Of a stretch of DNA of 64,000 bases, positions 34,291-47,085 are shown piece by piece. The notes under the pieces are model-generated. The model was not told where the DNA came from. It did no database searches and saw only the letters and a program-made list of their open reading frames with translations. Made by a program: the position numbers and the translations under genes. Source of the DNA: Phorcus lineatus (lineage: Eukaryota > Mollusca > Gastropoda > Trochida > Trochidae); NCBI GenBank assembly GCA_921293015.1, contig OV121086.1:27018254-27082253 (forward strand). Direction: 5' to 3'. Every line of letters starts with the position of its first letter. Within the stretch, counting starts at the first letter, position 1.

Positions 34291-36960
34291 CCCATAGGTA
34301 GGATAATGTTACTGGCCGAACGGCGTGCTCTGCTGAGGCCACTGAACTGGAAAACCTGGGGAAGAAGCGAGAAATCTATCTTTGCTCCAGTTTCTTACCT
34401 GTGGATACTGTTTTTTGTCCAGCCAGCGCTAAGAGAAGTATGTCATGTTTTTTAAGCTGTTTCTTACTTATGCTTGTTAAAAGTTTTATCATTAATACTT
34501 TATAGTTAGACAATTTGGAATGTTCATGGTATGGCAAGGTTATGAGTTGTGGGGATTAATTCGTAGCTTAGCCAGGTGAGATGCTGATGATCTTTGTTAG
34601 ACATTTGTTAGACATCTTGGAAAATAGAAAATGATTGTTATATTTTCAAATGAAAATTTTCATGGCAGTTTTACAATCATTGTTTAGCTAAATAAACATT
34701 ATTGTATATGTCATGTTTTATTTTTAGATTTATGATATCTTATGTATAAAATAATTGATTCTGAGTGTTTTCAAGCATCTTTTTAAGTGGGCTTTGAAAA
34801 TGTTTTTCACGTTAAATATGTGTTAAAATGTCTTTGCAAAAAGACTTTCTATCAGATTAAGGTATAAGCTCTTTTGATAGCATATATTTCTTTATGGTAA
34901 AGATTTGTATTGTCTATGTAAGTCTTTTATCGTTAAAATTGTAAAAGAAAATACTTTGTTCAAATTAAATCGGAATGAAAAAAGTCATGAGTTAAAAAGT
35001 CACAGTTATGAGATCTAGAGATTGCAAATATATATACAGACTAGGATCGAGTTGAGGTTTTTTTAGCGGTTGTGTGGAGGGGGGATAGGGGGGACGGGTA
35101 CTGGAGGATTCCATGTTTGAGATGTTACTTAGACGTAACTTTTCATAATGTATGCATACATGACTTTTGAGATCAAACGTGTGTTATGTTAATTTTTTTA
35201 ATCAATGAGATAAATCCCTAAAGTTTTTTTTAAAGTTATAAGCACAATACTGAAATGATCGAATGAATGATTATCCATATCATGGTTTGACAAAAGTTTT
35301 TCTATTTCTTCTCTCTTAAAAAGGAGCCCATTATAACTCTAATTATTCACCAATTACGTGTATGAAAGTTCCTTTGCGATTCTTTATGGCAATTGGACTG
35401 CAGGCTTTTCTGAACAGTACATTGCATTATGGAAAGGTTGAAACCATCTTTGAAATGTTATGTTTGAATATGTTTTATTTGTGGAATACTGAGCGGTAGC
35501 AGTCATTAAATTTTGTTTAAAAAAAATACCAATTCTATGTATTTAACTATTGAAAAAAGTAATAAAAAAAAATATTTAAAAAATTAAAACTTTAATTTTT
35601 TTTGTGTGCAAGATATTTATTCACAACAATATAGAAAAATAAGTTTTAAAATTTAAAATTTAAAAAAAAGTTATCAACCACAACTTATTAATTATAAAAC
35701 TAGGCAGTTTCATTGAAAACATGAGTCTTGCTCTTACTTCTTTTTGTCAAGCGACTACAATACATTTACACCTATTACATATATGCCACTAGCTTTTCAT
35801 TTTATTTCATGGAAGCAAAAACTATAATCACTTATCAATTTTGAAAATATTTAGATGACAGAATTTGTTCTTTGTTTCATATCTAGATTATAATTCCAGG
35901 TTAGTTTTTGATTTTATGGTAAGCCATTCAAAATATGCCCCTCTTTTACATTTTTCGCTCATTATACATGAAATATGAAATAATGTGATCAACAATGTGA
36001 AAATAATAACCAAAGTTCCTGGAAATATGTCAGTCTTTTGGGTCATGTGATTAAAATGACATAACTTATTCTGAGCTCAAAGGGTGTCCCCATTTGTTGA
36101 CACGGATATGGTTCTGTATAGCAGCTTTTCTTGATCAGTTGATTTGTGTGGTGATTGTGGCCAAATTAGCCACGGGGTGAAATTGATTTGGTTGTCCATT
36201 TCATGTACGTCTGATTGACACTAGAGACAATAGTCAGTTGATAGATGTTTGTATGAATCCCATGTTGATGACCGGCCTCTGTTTGAACTCTTGAACTGCA
36301 GTGAATATTATAAGACTTCTGATTGGTTCCAAGTCTATGCACTGAATCCTACTCACAATCTGATTGGTTGATATTCTGACCACTTAATTGTATTAGGATA
36401 AGTTTGTTAAATGAAATGCAAACAAATTGCAAATCCCAAGTTTTCAATGAGATGGTAATCTTGTAATTAATTTGATTATTTGAGTACTTGAAACTTTGAA
36501 ATTAGGTTTTGGATAGGAAGGAACAAAAGTGATGATATAACATTGATTCAGTTGAAAAGTGGAAGTTCTGTCAACGGGAAGTTTTTATTTGGTTCATTCC
36601 TTGTTTTGGTCAGATTGTAAAGATAGAATGTTGCTTGCAGCATTTAAAAAAAAACGAAAAACAAACAATAAAGATATTGTCCTGCCCTGGCCACTTTTAA
36701 AGAAATGTAGCCAACATTTGATTACATTCATGCATCCTTGTTCAAGAAAAAAATATTAAGTAAAAGGACCACATGAAATGAAATATCCATATATGGAAAT
36801 GATATTAAGAAAATTTGTTAATATTGATTATGGTACTTATTTCAGCGACTAAGATTTTGTATAAATACCCTAATATTCCTTCCCCATCACCCGATCTTCA
36901 GATGAGTCAACAGCTAAACCTCAACCATATGAATATTTCTCCAAATATTAATGTTTTTAA
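34291..36960. other. Non-coding stretch
   Basis: The first 150 bp (to about 34440) are more GC-rich and CpG-containing than the surroundings and end in a donor-like AGAA|GTATGT, but no protein similarity was seen. The remainder is AT-rich with long A/T runs near 35520-35680. No gene recognised. Confidence 0.35.
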
Positions 36961-36965
36961 CCCTC

Positions 36966-37002
36966 ATATACTCCCCCTCCCCCTCCCCCTCCCCCTCCCC
37001 CC
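36966..37002. repeat. CCCCCT microsatellite
   Basis: CTCCCC hexamers repeat about five times. Confidence 0.9.
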
Positions 37003-37004
37003 AT

Positions 37005-37745
37005 CTAATCAACTCTCGTAGATTCAAGCTTTACTCTTTTAACTGTCTGATTCATAAATTATATTTATATTTTATGAAATGTGTAAATCTGGCATCAAAC
37101 ATTTAGCCATGGTAATGATACTAAACTTGAAAGCTTTAAGACACAAGCAGGAAGACATTATATTAAAAAAATCATGTTTTTCTGCTGCTTTCGGATATAT
37201 TTATTATTTTCACATTAAAACTTATGATATGTGTGCAACTTCAAACATATTTTCACACTACAGTTGGTTTGATGTCGACTAAACTAAATTAAAAAAATCT
37301 TTTTGCTTCCAAATTTATTGCCTGAACAAATTTTAAAGTGTATATTTGTTATTCGTTCAGAGTTTGGCAAGTTCAAAAAGAATATTTTCTTCTTTATGTT
37401 GTTATTTGTATTACTTTAGGAAATTTTCTTGAGAATTTATAATTTACTGATGGATATATGATAGGTTTACTGCAGATGTATGTAATTTCATTGAAAATGA
37501 AAATATCAAAAGTTGTTTTTGCTCTTTAAGATAATGATTTGCAGTGTTCAGATATTCTATACAGAATTACGTAAATAGATTATATACTCAACCAATAAAG
37601 TAACAGACCATCCTATTATTAATAAGTAGGCTATAGTTTGGTCATGATATGATATTTTTTATTGAAAGATATTGAAACTTGAGGGGTTTATTCCTTATAG
37701 TTAATAATAAACTATTTCCATTTTCAAGCATTTTCAAGTGATTTT
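37005..37745. other. AT-rich non-coding spacer
   Basis: Nothing recognised. Confidence 0.4.
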
Positions 37746-37749
37746 GTTA

Positions 37750-37973
37750 TAGAAAACAGTTCAACACACAGTAAGGTTTTGGTGTAATGCTACACTGAAT
37801 TTCAGTGCAAAACCGTCCATGGTTATAGCTCCAGTCGATTCTTGCAGGTTTCCTCGCAATGCATTGCCACAATGGTGTTGCAGGCTTTCTCCCTGCAATA
37901 ACACTAGCAGCCGTGATAAAAGTGAAATACTCTTAAAAGAGATGTTAAACCCCAAATCATTTCACCTCACCTT
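37750..37973 (+). mobile_element. SINE, 5'-truncated copy
   Basis: It matches the (CTCAC)-tail SINE from GAAAACAGTTC onwards: GGTGTAATGCTACACTGAAT, GCAGGCTTTCTCCCTGC, TAGCAGCCGTGATA and ATGTTAAACCCCAAATC. The tRNA-like head is missing. Confidence 0.8.
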
Positions 37974-37974
37974 C

Positions 37975-39265
37975 TATTCTTGTTACTGTGCTGAGCACTA
38001 AACAAGGAAGCAAAAATGATGACGATTGGCTTATAATCCTAAGTCAGGGTTTGATCTTTGATTTTTTTTACCTTGTTCAAATATGTTATACAGGAATATG
38101 GTAGTCCAGTTTCATCACTGTAAAAACAAGGATTTTTTTATATTGTCAAGAACATATATATCCTTTAGCAAGTCTAAGGTGTGGTTATACACATTTAGAC
38201 AATATAAACTGAAAGATAAAGAAAAAATTATAAAAACTTTCTGCCCTCATTTCTGGTCCAACTGTGCATCATCTGAAGTTTTTTGGTGTCAGAGTTTGAC
38301 AATGATAATTTTTCTATTGTTTTTATTTTGAGAATGACAGAATTGAAAAAATAAACCATTAAGTTCTTTTTTGGTTGAAGCTATAGATTTCTATTAACAC
38401 CTTCCTCCAAGCCGATATTTTTATACTTTGCACCAATAGATGGTTAGGCCTCTTTTGTGGCCAATTTTTCAAAAAAACAAAACAAGTGCTGTAACACTTT
38501 ATGATTGTTGGTGAAATAATCTGGAATGAATGGTTAAGAGTCTGATACGGCACTTTAAAAGATAAACACAGGCTCAAAATCTATCAAGTGTTTAGCCACT
38601 ATAATGCCGCTAAGCCGAGATCCATACTCAATCGTGTAGTTCTTTAAATCGTTATTTCCTACACGTTAAACCATTATGTTGTTCAATGAAGCAATCTTGG
38701 ATATCTGCTTAATACGGAACTCAATTGTCTACACTTGTGTAATAACATGTGATTGTGATTTTTCAGCGACCAAGTCTACCGTATCTCCTCAAATAAATTG
38801 TTATTTGATAAGCTCCCGCCGCTTATAAACTCTCGTGCCAAATATGGCTCATATGAGTTCTACTATTCCGTGATTTTGTTGATTATTGAGAATTCTACTC
38901 CTTTCCTAAATAATTTTGATATGTAATGTAAGCAATAATTCCAACAATTGATAAGTCATGTAGTTTTTTAATTTTCCTTAAAAATCTATGACAATGTCTT
39001 GCGGAAAAGTTAAACTCACCACTCTTTATTCTGTTGAAATGAAACAGATATCATTCAGTCAAGAAGAACAAGGGAAGTAACTCTAATTTCAATGTTTGAA
39101 AGATTTCTGCTCACATTGTCAGACTTTTCCCAATCTGTTGTTCAATTTGAATGTTTGAAAAGCTTTTTGTATGTGGTTTTTGATTGTGCATGATGTGACA
39201 GAGATGCTACTTATATGATTGTTAGATCTACTGTTGATGTCTTCGCAGTTTATCAAAAAATACAG
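37975..39265. other. AT-rich non-coding stretch with a MITE-end fragment
   Basis: CTACCGTATCTCCTCAAATA at 38777-38796, followed by GCTCCCGCCGCTTATAA, is a fragment of the ACCGTATTTCCT MITE family. No gene recognised. Confidence 0.4.
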
Positions 39266-39267
39266 TC

Positions 39268-39980
39268 CTATCGGGGTATTTTTTGTGGAAACGAAATTCA
39301 GGGGGACCTTCCTGTTAATACAAGTATGTTAATATGTCCCCCGCACAAAGCTTTGCGGGAGACATAATGTGGTCAATTCCGTCCGAAATTCCGTAATTCT
39401 GTAATTCCGTAATTCTGAAATGCATTCGTTTCCAGGCTGTAGATGCTAATTATAATATTTGATGACTGTGTGAGTATCAAATGTCACATTCCCTACAATA
39501 AAGAAGTTGACAAATATATAAAACTCTTCCTTATGCACCATTGAACTCATTATCATGTCAAGTTCATTGATGCTAATATATTAACCTTTTTATTATATGT
39601 TTGGTATGGATTGTTTCTGGTATAAGTGGCCATAAGATGATTAGGTAAGTGGATTAAAAGTTAGGAAGGGGGACATCACTGTGTATCACATGCACATATT
39701 TCTAGTTAGTATGAATATCACACAATACAGTTGAATCACCTTACTGAGGGTAACATTTTTGTTGATTTAGATTTGACATCTTGATAAAGAAGAGTGCAGT
39801 CTGTAAAAAAACAAAACAATGACAAGTGAAGCCATTCATTTGTGCTACGAGTCTGAAAAGCCTTGCTACGGCATTTTAAGTCATTGTTGATTAGTCTTAT
39901 CAATAATGATTTGTAAATTTGTGGATAAACAAACCATCAATGAATATAGTTAAAGTTAGTAAAAGTACAACCCTTGTTTC
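39268..39980. mobile_element. GGGGTATTTTTTGTGG family, copy C, interrupted by another element
   Basis: Left part 39268-39330 (GGGGTATTTTTTGTGGAAAC...GTATGTTA) and right part from about 39706 (TTAGTATGAATATCAC...GTGAAGCCATTCATTTG...AAAAGTACA) are collinear with copy A at 20820-21112. The 375 bp between them are foreign. Confidence 0.7.
39331..39706. mobile_element. Nested insertion with GTCCCCC termini
   Basis: It begins TGTCCCCCGCACAAAG, with a small hairpin (CCCCCGCACAAAGCTTTGCGGG), followed by AATTCCGTAATTCTG repeats. Near 39667 it has GGAAGGGGGACATCAC, whose complement restates ATGTCCCCC. Comparison with uninterrupted copy A defines the insertion. The superfamily is unknown. The C-rich hairpin end resembles that of the 42.7-kb element in style. 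Confidence 0.6.
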
Positions 39981-39984
39981 ATGT

Positions 39985-40500
39985 CATTTCCCCCTAAAAT
40001 CGACAGCCTGACAGCCATTTTAAGCAGTGAAAATTGTTTGCATCGTTTGGGATCCCAATATCTGTTGTACAAATTGCTACTCCCGTGACAAAATTTGAGC
40101 CCATACCCTCAAATTTAGATAAAACCGCCAGCGCTGACGTACAAACACTTTACCACATGAGATGTCAACATGGAAAATGAAACTCACTCAAAACCATATC
40201 TTCGAGTAACTTGCTGTAAATTGTTAATGCTCTAACGTTAATTTACTTGAAGAAAATCTTTCATGAGCTGGCTTTTTTATTGAAGATTTTGAGTACTTGC
40301 TTCATTACACAGAAATTTAACACCCTCTATTCTCACAATGGCTCCATCATTCATAGGTACTTGGGGCTACTGTTTTTAATTTGCTTATTGTGCATACAAT
40401 TTTGAGGTTTTGATTTTATCAAGGAATATTGTCTATATTTAAGGTTTAGATAAGATAAAGTGTATATTGCATAGACATTGGTAGTTAATCATTATTATTA
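39985..40500. other. AT-rich non-coding spacer
   Basis: Nothing recognised. Confidence 0.35.
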
Positions 40501-40502
40501 TC

Positions 40503-40846
40503 TACGAGGGCAATCATATCGGGGTTCATATTTTTCATATGATGCCCTAGGGCAAAATATAACTTTTTCATTGTGAAAAAACAATGCTTTGACGTCACAG
40601 TTTGCCTATGACGTTGTGTTCCAAATGCGTCCATGCTGATGCTTGGATGTTGATTTTGATTAGTTTCTCTGATTTCTCGACTTCCGTAATAAACAGAATA
40701 TCATATTCGTGTCCATGACATACTATGTTTACGACCTTAATATCAGTATATACCTCGCTCTTGCTCGGGAAATACTAATATTAAGCACTCGTGTCGTAAA
40801 CATAGTATGTCATGGACACGAATATGATATCCTCTATATATTTAAA
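40503..40846. mobile_element. MITE copy with perfect 38-bp hairpin
   Basis: It matches the internal part of 19698-20385 (GGGGTTCATATTTTTC, TGCCCTAGGGCAAAATATA, GACGTCA, and the palindrome). The arms at 40698-40735 and 40793-40830 are perfect inverted copies (for example TCGTGTCCATGACATACTAT). The loop contains a second, smaller inverted repeat (TTAATATCAGTAT / ATACTAATATTAA). A TGACGTCA site lies at 40590-40597. The open frame 40709-41143 starts inside this hairpin and has no recognisable domain. Confidence 0.7.
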
Positions 40847-40849
40847 GGC

Positions 40850-41400
40850 ACTAGCAGGTACTACTATTTCATAAATACAACTAATGATGATGCCTTTCTC
40901 TCGATGTTACCAAAGATTCAACCAAGTTATCTATCATATCAGCTTATTGGCATATATAAACATGATCAGGTTATAAAGTTGATTCTTAAAGCATTCACTT
41001 GTTGTTCTTATTACTATCATCATCATAAGAAATTATTAGCTATTGAAAACACTATATGTACATTGATTCTTATGATACAGTTCAGTTATCATTCAAATAT
41101 GAAACACTACCATTTATATATTTATGATGTGTCAAAGACATAACACGTGTCTAGATACTCAAAATTCGCAGCATAAATAATTTTTCGAAAATTTAGCAAA
41201 GTTTTTGCAGTCATCAATTAAAAGTATATCAAAATTCTTAAAACATTTCTTAACATCAGGACCTTTCAGTTAATTCTTGAAAGTCGTAATTGTTAAATTT
41301 TTCAAATTCAATTCATGTCTTTAATGTACACTAAATTTTTGCTTTTAATCTAAGTTCTTCTTGACATCGTACGCCCCCTCCCAGAAAAGAAGTTGTATAT
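40850..41400. other. AT-rich non-coding spacer
   Basis: Nothing recognised beyond short AT-rich open frames. Confidence 0.35.
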
Positions 41401-41402
41401 AC

Positions 41403-41556
41403 ATTCAATTCTACAATTCTACAATTCTACAATTCTACATTTCTACATTTCTACAATTCTACAATTCTACATTTGTACAATTCTACATTTCGACAATTCG
41501 ACAATTCTACAATTCTACATCTCTACATTTCAACAATTCTACAATTCTACAATGAC
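41403..41556. repeat. 9-bp minisatellite ATTCTACAA
   Basis: About 17 units of ATTCTACAA with variants ATTTCTACA and TTCGACAA. Overlapping forward open frames with QFYNST-like repeats are by-products. Confidence 0.9.
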
Positions 41557-41559
41557 AAT

Positions 41560-42700
41560 CAAAGAAGTCATCATCAATTAGACCTCTAAATGCAACTCGC
41601 GTTCTAATGAATTTAAAATTAAGTATCAAGTTGAGCAGCAAGTCTAGAATCTGCTGTGCACTCCTCAATCTAGTGCAAATGGCCGCCCACTTTCTTGACA
41701 TGCCCATACAGCATGGTCCTCGGCCTTGTCTAGCAAAATGTACCCCCTATCAGCTGATCGGTAAACGAGGACTGAATCTCCTCGGGAAATCCTACCATAC
41801 TTCAGCTTAAAAATGGATACTTATTTATAGATTTTGTGCCAAAGATTACAAATTGGATATTTTTTCAAGTTTTGAAGCCGATTACGTGAGTATGTATTAA
41901 ATTCTCATTGGAAATGGATAACATGGAAAACGATGGCGGCCTAGTTGTTTGCTTATAGTGTCGAGCTGTTAGTTAACAGTTGTGGGTTTATCTTGTATGA
42001 CTGGATTGTCATATGGATGTCTCACATGGACAGAGTGAATTTTCTTGTTGAAATGTTAACCTTTTGCTTGATTTCGACGTTTGAAGATAAATTGTTTTCA
42101 TAAAATTTTGGAAAAAAAGCAAATTAATTTTGTTTATGTTTTTAATTTTTCAAAATGTTCACTTTATATGAAATTTAATTATGAATTTTCAAGTGCAATA
42201 TTTAAATGATATTTTGAATCTATGAATACTTGTCATTCGTATAAGTGTGAATCTCAATGTTTAACAATTTAATTTTAATTCAAATTATTTTGTCATCGAA
42301 TGAAAATAAACAATTAGAAATCAAAATATATGAGAATAATAGTTAGTAAAGAATTTAAAAAGAATACAAACATTTTGATTTTACCTGCATGGCCACTTTG
42401 GTATTGGTGTAATGAAATAAGGTTCCATGTCAAGGTGTCCTAGTTATTCTGCAATGTACGAGTGGTGATATCAAATGTCAAGTTTTGATATTCATAATTC
42501 TTGCATTGAGTTTTATTGAAGGGAAATTTTTTTGAATTTGTTTTAACTTCATCATGAATAAAAAATTTCTTTGTAGCTTGAAGTGAAAAATTGGTTTCAA
42601 TTATATTGACGACTATTTTTTTTGATTGATATGTCTATACTATAGAGAATTTTTATTTCTGTGAATATAATTTCATTTAAAAAATATTCTTTTCTTGATG
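41560..42700. other. Non-coding stretch with GC-richer first 400 bp
   Basis: At 41580-41960 the sequence is less AT-rich and has ATGGCCGCCC and AAACGATGGCGGCC words (the latter resembles a YY1-type promoter motif). The open frame 41607-41810 matches nothing known to me. The remainder is AT-rich. Confidence 0.3.
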
Positions 42701-42703
42701 TTA

Positions 42704-43835
42704 TTATACCCCCGCCTTACAGCGTAAGCGGGGGTATATAGCGTTCATTCTGTCCGTCCGTCTGTCCGTCTGTCCGTCTGTCTGTCTGTCCGTCTGTCCG
42801 TCTGTCTGTCCGTCTGTCCGTCCGTCACAAATCTTTGTCCGGAGCATATCTCCTAAACTATACATGCTACCTTCACCAAACTTCATACACTTATCAACCA
42901 TGATCCCTAGATGTGCCTTTTGAGGGTTAGACCAACAAATGATTTTTATTTTTTGCGGTTTCCATGGAAACATGACTAAAACAGTGACTCTATGACCAAG
43001 TTCTTTGTCCGGAGCATATCTCCTAAACTATACATGCTAGCTTCACCAAACTTCATACACTTATCAACCATGATCCCTAGATGTGCCTTTTGAGGGTTAG
43101 ACCAACAAATGATTTTTATTTTTTGCGGTTTCCATGGAAACATGACTAAAACAGTGACTCTATGACCAAGTCCTTTGTCCGGAGCATATCTCCTAAACTA
43201 TACATGCTAGCTTCATCAAAATTTATACACTTATCAACCATGATCCCTAGATGTGCAGCTGCATGCCTTTTGAGGGTTAGACTAACAAATGATTTTTATT
43301 TTTTGCGGTTTCCATGGAAACATGACTTAAACAGTGACAAAGTCCTTTGTACAGAGTATATCTTCATAACTATACATGCTATCTTTACCAAACTTCATAC
43401 ACTTATCAACCATGATCCATTGATGTGCCTTTTGAGGGTTAGACCAACAAATGATTTTTAATTTTTTTGCGGTTTCCATGGAAACATGACTAAAACAGTG
43501 AATTTATGACTAAGTCCTTTGTCCGGAGTATATCTTCTAAACCGTACATGCTATCATCACCAAACTTCATACACTTATCCATATTGGTGCATCTCTTGAG
43601 GGTAAGACTAAAAAATTATTTTTATTTTTTGCGTTTTACATGGAAACGTTACTAAAACAATGACTATCTGACAAAGTGCTTTTGTCTGAGCATATCTCCT
43701 AAACTATACATGCTAGCTTCAACAAACTTAATACACTTATCAACCATGATCCCTAAGTGAGCTTTTTGAGGGTAAGACCAACAAAGAAAGCCAGACTATA
43801 GTTTGAAGCGGGGGTATGTGAGCTGTGCTCACTTC
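42704..43835. mobile_element. Element with CCCCCGC hairpin start and 170-bp internal tandem repeats
   Basis: The left end is a hairpin (ATACCCCCGCC...AAGCGGGGGTAT, 42706-42738) followed by a CTGTCCGT microsatellite (about 42750-42826). Five and a half tandem units of about 170 bp follow, starting at about 42833, 43003, 43173, 43345, 43517 and 43679, each with TTTGTCCGGAGCATATCTCC, ATTTTTTGCGGTTTCCATGG and ATGACTAAAACAGTGAC. The right end is AAGCGGGGGTATGTGAGC, partly matching the left hairpin, then AGCTGTGCTCAC. There is no coding capacity. I recognise this style of repeat from mollusc genomes but cannot name a family. Confidence 0.75.
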
Positions 43836-43839
43836 TTTA

Positions 43840-46265
43840 CTTGTTATCTATGTTTTGCTTTCTCATGCTTCAATTTTTTGAGTTTTTCTAAGATTGCTGA
43901 ATGGGCACCTAGACTGTATCTAAGGCTTTTATTTCATTCAAAATAAATAATTTAATATAAAAGTGCAAGGTGTTTTTAATATATTCTAAGTCTCATGGCT
44001 GTAAAATGTATTGTCTCTTTCAGCTAGAATATTTCATTATTTTTAATCAGTTTGTATTCATTTAATTCATTCTTCATAGATAAATTATAATTGTAATACA
44101 GGTTATAAAAGTAGTATGAAATCATGACAAGATTAACCAAAGATAATGGGAATAGTATTTGAAGAAACATTATGCAGATGTAAGAATTGTTAGATAGCCA
44201 ATCGGCTTACAGCACATAGCATGCAGCAGTTGCTTTGACACCATTTTGGTTAATTTATGAATAAGGTCATAACTGTGGTAATAATATTTTTGAAGCCATT
44301 TGATACATTATTGATATTCTCTGCTGGTAGAAGCATTAGGAGAGCCAATTGGTTGATTATGACCTCATTTGAGAGATAGATTGAATTTTTCAGTTTATGT
44401 ATTTTGTTGCGTGAATGAATTTTAACAAAAAGTCCTCTTTCTTCCTTTCAAAGGAATGCAGAGTTTGTAAGGTCATAAAGTCATAAATTTGCATGTGGAA
44501 ACTAATTTCAAAATAAATTCCAAGCATGGGAGGTGAAATTAAGACGGGTGTTGTTATCTTGTTAACATTTTTTTTACTGAAATCCAAAATTTATCCAATT
44601 TAACCAAAAGTGGGGATTCTCTTAGAAAAAGGTTATAATTTCTTGGAACATGAAGAGACTGATTTTGATTAAATTTGGTATGAATAATGATTTTGAAAAT
44701 CTTTTTGTAAAATTTTATTTTTGTCGCATGAAAACTTAAAAACTTGTGAGAAAATTTTACTGAGTTATGTCTTAATCAATAATTGTTTATTTTCCACTTC
44801 AAATTTTAAAATGGACATCTAGAAATAGATGCTGTTTTAAAGTTATTGTAAGAAAACTGTTATGAACCAATCTTCTCAGTTTTAATCTTTTCCTATTGGC
44901 TTGATAATCATTAGATTAAGCAATTGAGAAGCATGAAAAACTTAAGAGCTGAATCATGATTAAGAAATATGATTTTAAAAATATTTGCAACAAAAATTAA
45001 GAATCTGCCCATATTAGGCCCAAAAGTGATTTCATTTTGTTTAAATTAAAACAGTTCCCTTCTTAATTTTCTTGAAAACGCTGCAAATTTGTTCTCTTCC
45101 GACAGACATATGCATCAGCAAAATAATATAAAGGAATCTTTATGTATATATGTAATGTATTTTATCAAAGAAAAAGCTTAAATTTATAAATCTAAATCTA
45201 AAACCATTGTGCCAGTTGCAGAGAATAACATAACAACATTAACTGCTCGTTTTTGTTACATTTTCGACAAGAATAGTTTTTCTATATTAAAATCTAAAGT
45301 ATGAAAAACGTCAAAGACCATGTTCTTGAAGCATTTCTATATTTGGTGCCACACGATCTGAGATAGCTTATCAGGTTTGGTTCGCCCTTCTTGGTCACTT
45401 CGAAGAGTTTGAAACAAGACCTGATGTCTGCTGACTCTAATTGACCAGCAGGGTTTTATTTCGGTCAATATATATATACTAACTGACCCTTTGTTATGTT
45501 GGGGGTTCTATGTAAGGCGGATAAAGTTAAAAAAAGAAGACATATGATGTACAATGTGTCTGTATTTGAAAAGCAAGACTTGTCAGTTTGAGAAATGAGA
45601 TGGTGATAATAACACAGGAATCTATTAAAGTGCTTCTTCCACAGATTAAGAAGCTGTTTGTGCATAAATCTTGTTTTTACATCTAATTTTTTTTTAGTTC
45701 ATTATTTGTTCATAAGGTATAATAAATAGGTTTAATGGTACGGCAAAATGTCACTCTCACTGACATCCCACTGTCTGGACGTCTTTTAATCCATCTGTAA
45801 ACTTTTCATTTTTTTGTCAGTGACAGTGTTTCGTATCAAGTTTTTCATTTTGCGCTATCGCACGTTTAAAGTCTGATCGTCGCTTGAATGATGCTATTTC
45901 ATAACTTTTCGATGCGGTTCCCAACAATGTGATGTGATTTTGTCTGTTAATATGGTCGTTTCACTACTTTCCATTGCCATTCATTTTTTTGGTAGGCCTG
46001 ATATGTTGATAAGGCGTTATGTCTTCTAATTAATCTGCTTGAGCTACTGTCATCTGATACATTATAGTAACTGCTATTAGAAGTTTACTCATTCAAATAT
46101 CTATTTATCATTTTTAATATTATTTCCAAAATATTTATCCTATTTTTGTTCATATCCTTTCCTTACAGACCTTTCAATCATATGCTGGTACCTTGCTCAG
46201 CTGTAAGCTGTCGGGCAATGTCTGTGAAGTTTTGACATATTCCACTTCTCCTCAAGAACTGCTTC
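43840..46265. other. AT-rich non-coding stretch
   Basis: No gene recognised. CCAAT-box-like words (GATAGCCAATCGGC, GAGAGCCAATTGG) occur near 44195 and 44341, without other promoter signals. Confidence 0.4.
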
Positions 46266-46269
46266 GGAT

Positions 46270-46584
46270 GCGGGATAGCGCAGTGGTTAGCGCGTTCCGC
46301 TTCGGTTCAAGAGGTCTGTGGTTCGAATCCCGCCGGGAGCTCGGCAACTTTGTCTGCAGTAGAGAACTGTTCTACACGCAGTCAGGTTTGGGTGCAATGC
46401 TACACTGAATTTCATTGCAATATCACCCATGGTTCGCTAATTCCAGCCAATGCCAGCAGGTTTCACTGCAATACAGAGCCACAATGGTGTTAGGACATTC
46501 TCCCTTTAATTATACTAGCAGCCGCGATATAAGTAACATACTTTTGAAAACAGCATTTAACCCCATCTCATCTCACCTCATCAC
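46270..46584 (+). mobile_element. Full-length tRNA-derived SINE
   Basis: This is the only copy with the complete head: GCGGGATAGCGCAGTGGTTA (acceptor-like start and A-box) and GGTTCGAATCCCGC (B-box). The body follows (CAACTTTGTCTGCAGTAGAG, CACGCAGTCAGGTTTGGG, CCGCGATATAAGT), then TTTAACCCC and a CTCAT/CTCAC tail. The intact A and B boxes suggest Pol III promoter competence. The tRNA fold is not intact, so it is not annotated as a tRNA gene. Confidence 0.88.
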
Positions 46585-46589
46585 TTCAG

Positions 46590-47085
46590 AGTCAGAGAGT
46601 AAATCATCCAAAGACTGATGAGCTACAGAGCTATTGCCTCTTTTTCCCATCATAAGAATATATAAACTTATCTGGTTTTGAATTAACTATCAGAAATCTG
46701 AAATTTCAAAATGTAATTGGCTTGATTTATGTCTTTGACATTTTTTAAAAAAATCTCTGGACAGAGAAATGTAATCCCCGCATCGCATCGCTGCTGCATG
46801 AACATTCCAAAAAGATAGGTTTCATGTTTGGATCGTCTGAGCAACCTTTTCCTATCATTTAATCCTTGCGTCCTTCTATAGATAACCATCAGCTTTTGAG
46901 ACTTGATGGTTTGTTGTTTTATGTCGCAGCTATTCTATATATATATATATATTACTAATTTAGCAATGTGTGGCCACAAAGGAAAAGGTTATGTTATACA
47001 GTTATAATGCTGCACGACTTCAAAACTATAAATATATATACAACATACATCACTGGATCTATAAAGTATTAAAAGGTCAAGGCCA
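46590..47085. other. Non-coding spacer with a TA microsatellite
   Basis: A (TA) run lies near 46936-46952. No gene recognised. Confidence 0.4.

Noticed and set aside
40709-41143. 144-codon open frame
   Set aside because: It starts inside the palindrome of a MITE and continues into AT-rich sequence; no domain is visible.
41607-41810. Frame in a GC-richer patch as a possible small exon
   Set aside because: No similarity recognised and no clear splice sites; kept only as a note on base composition.
43162-43461. 99-codon open frame
   Set aside because: It is produced by the 170-bp tandem units, with the same peptide words repeated.
46270-46342. Possible tRNA gene
   Set aside because: A and B boxes are good but the anticodon arm does not fold properly and the sequence continues as a SINE body seen in many copies.
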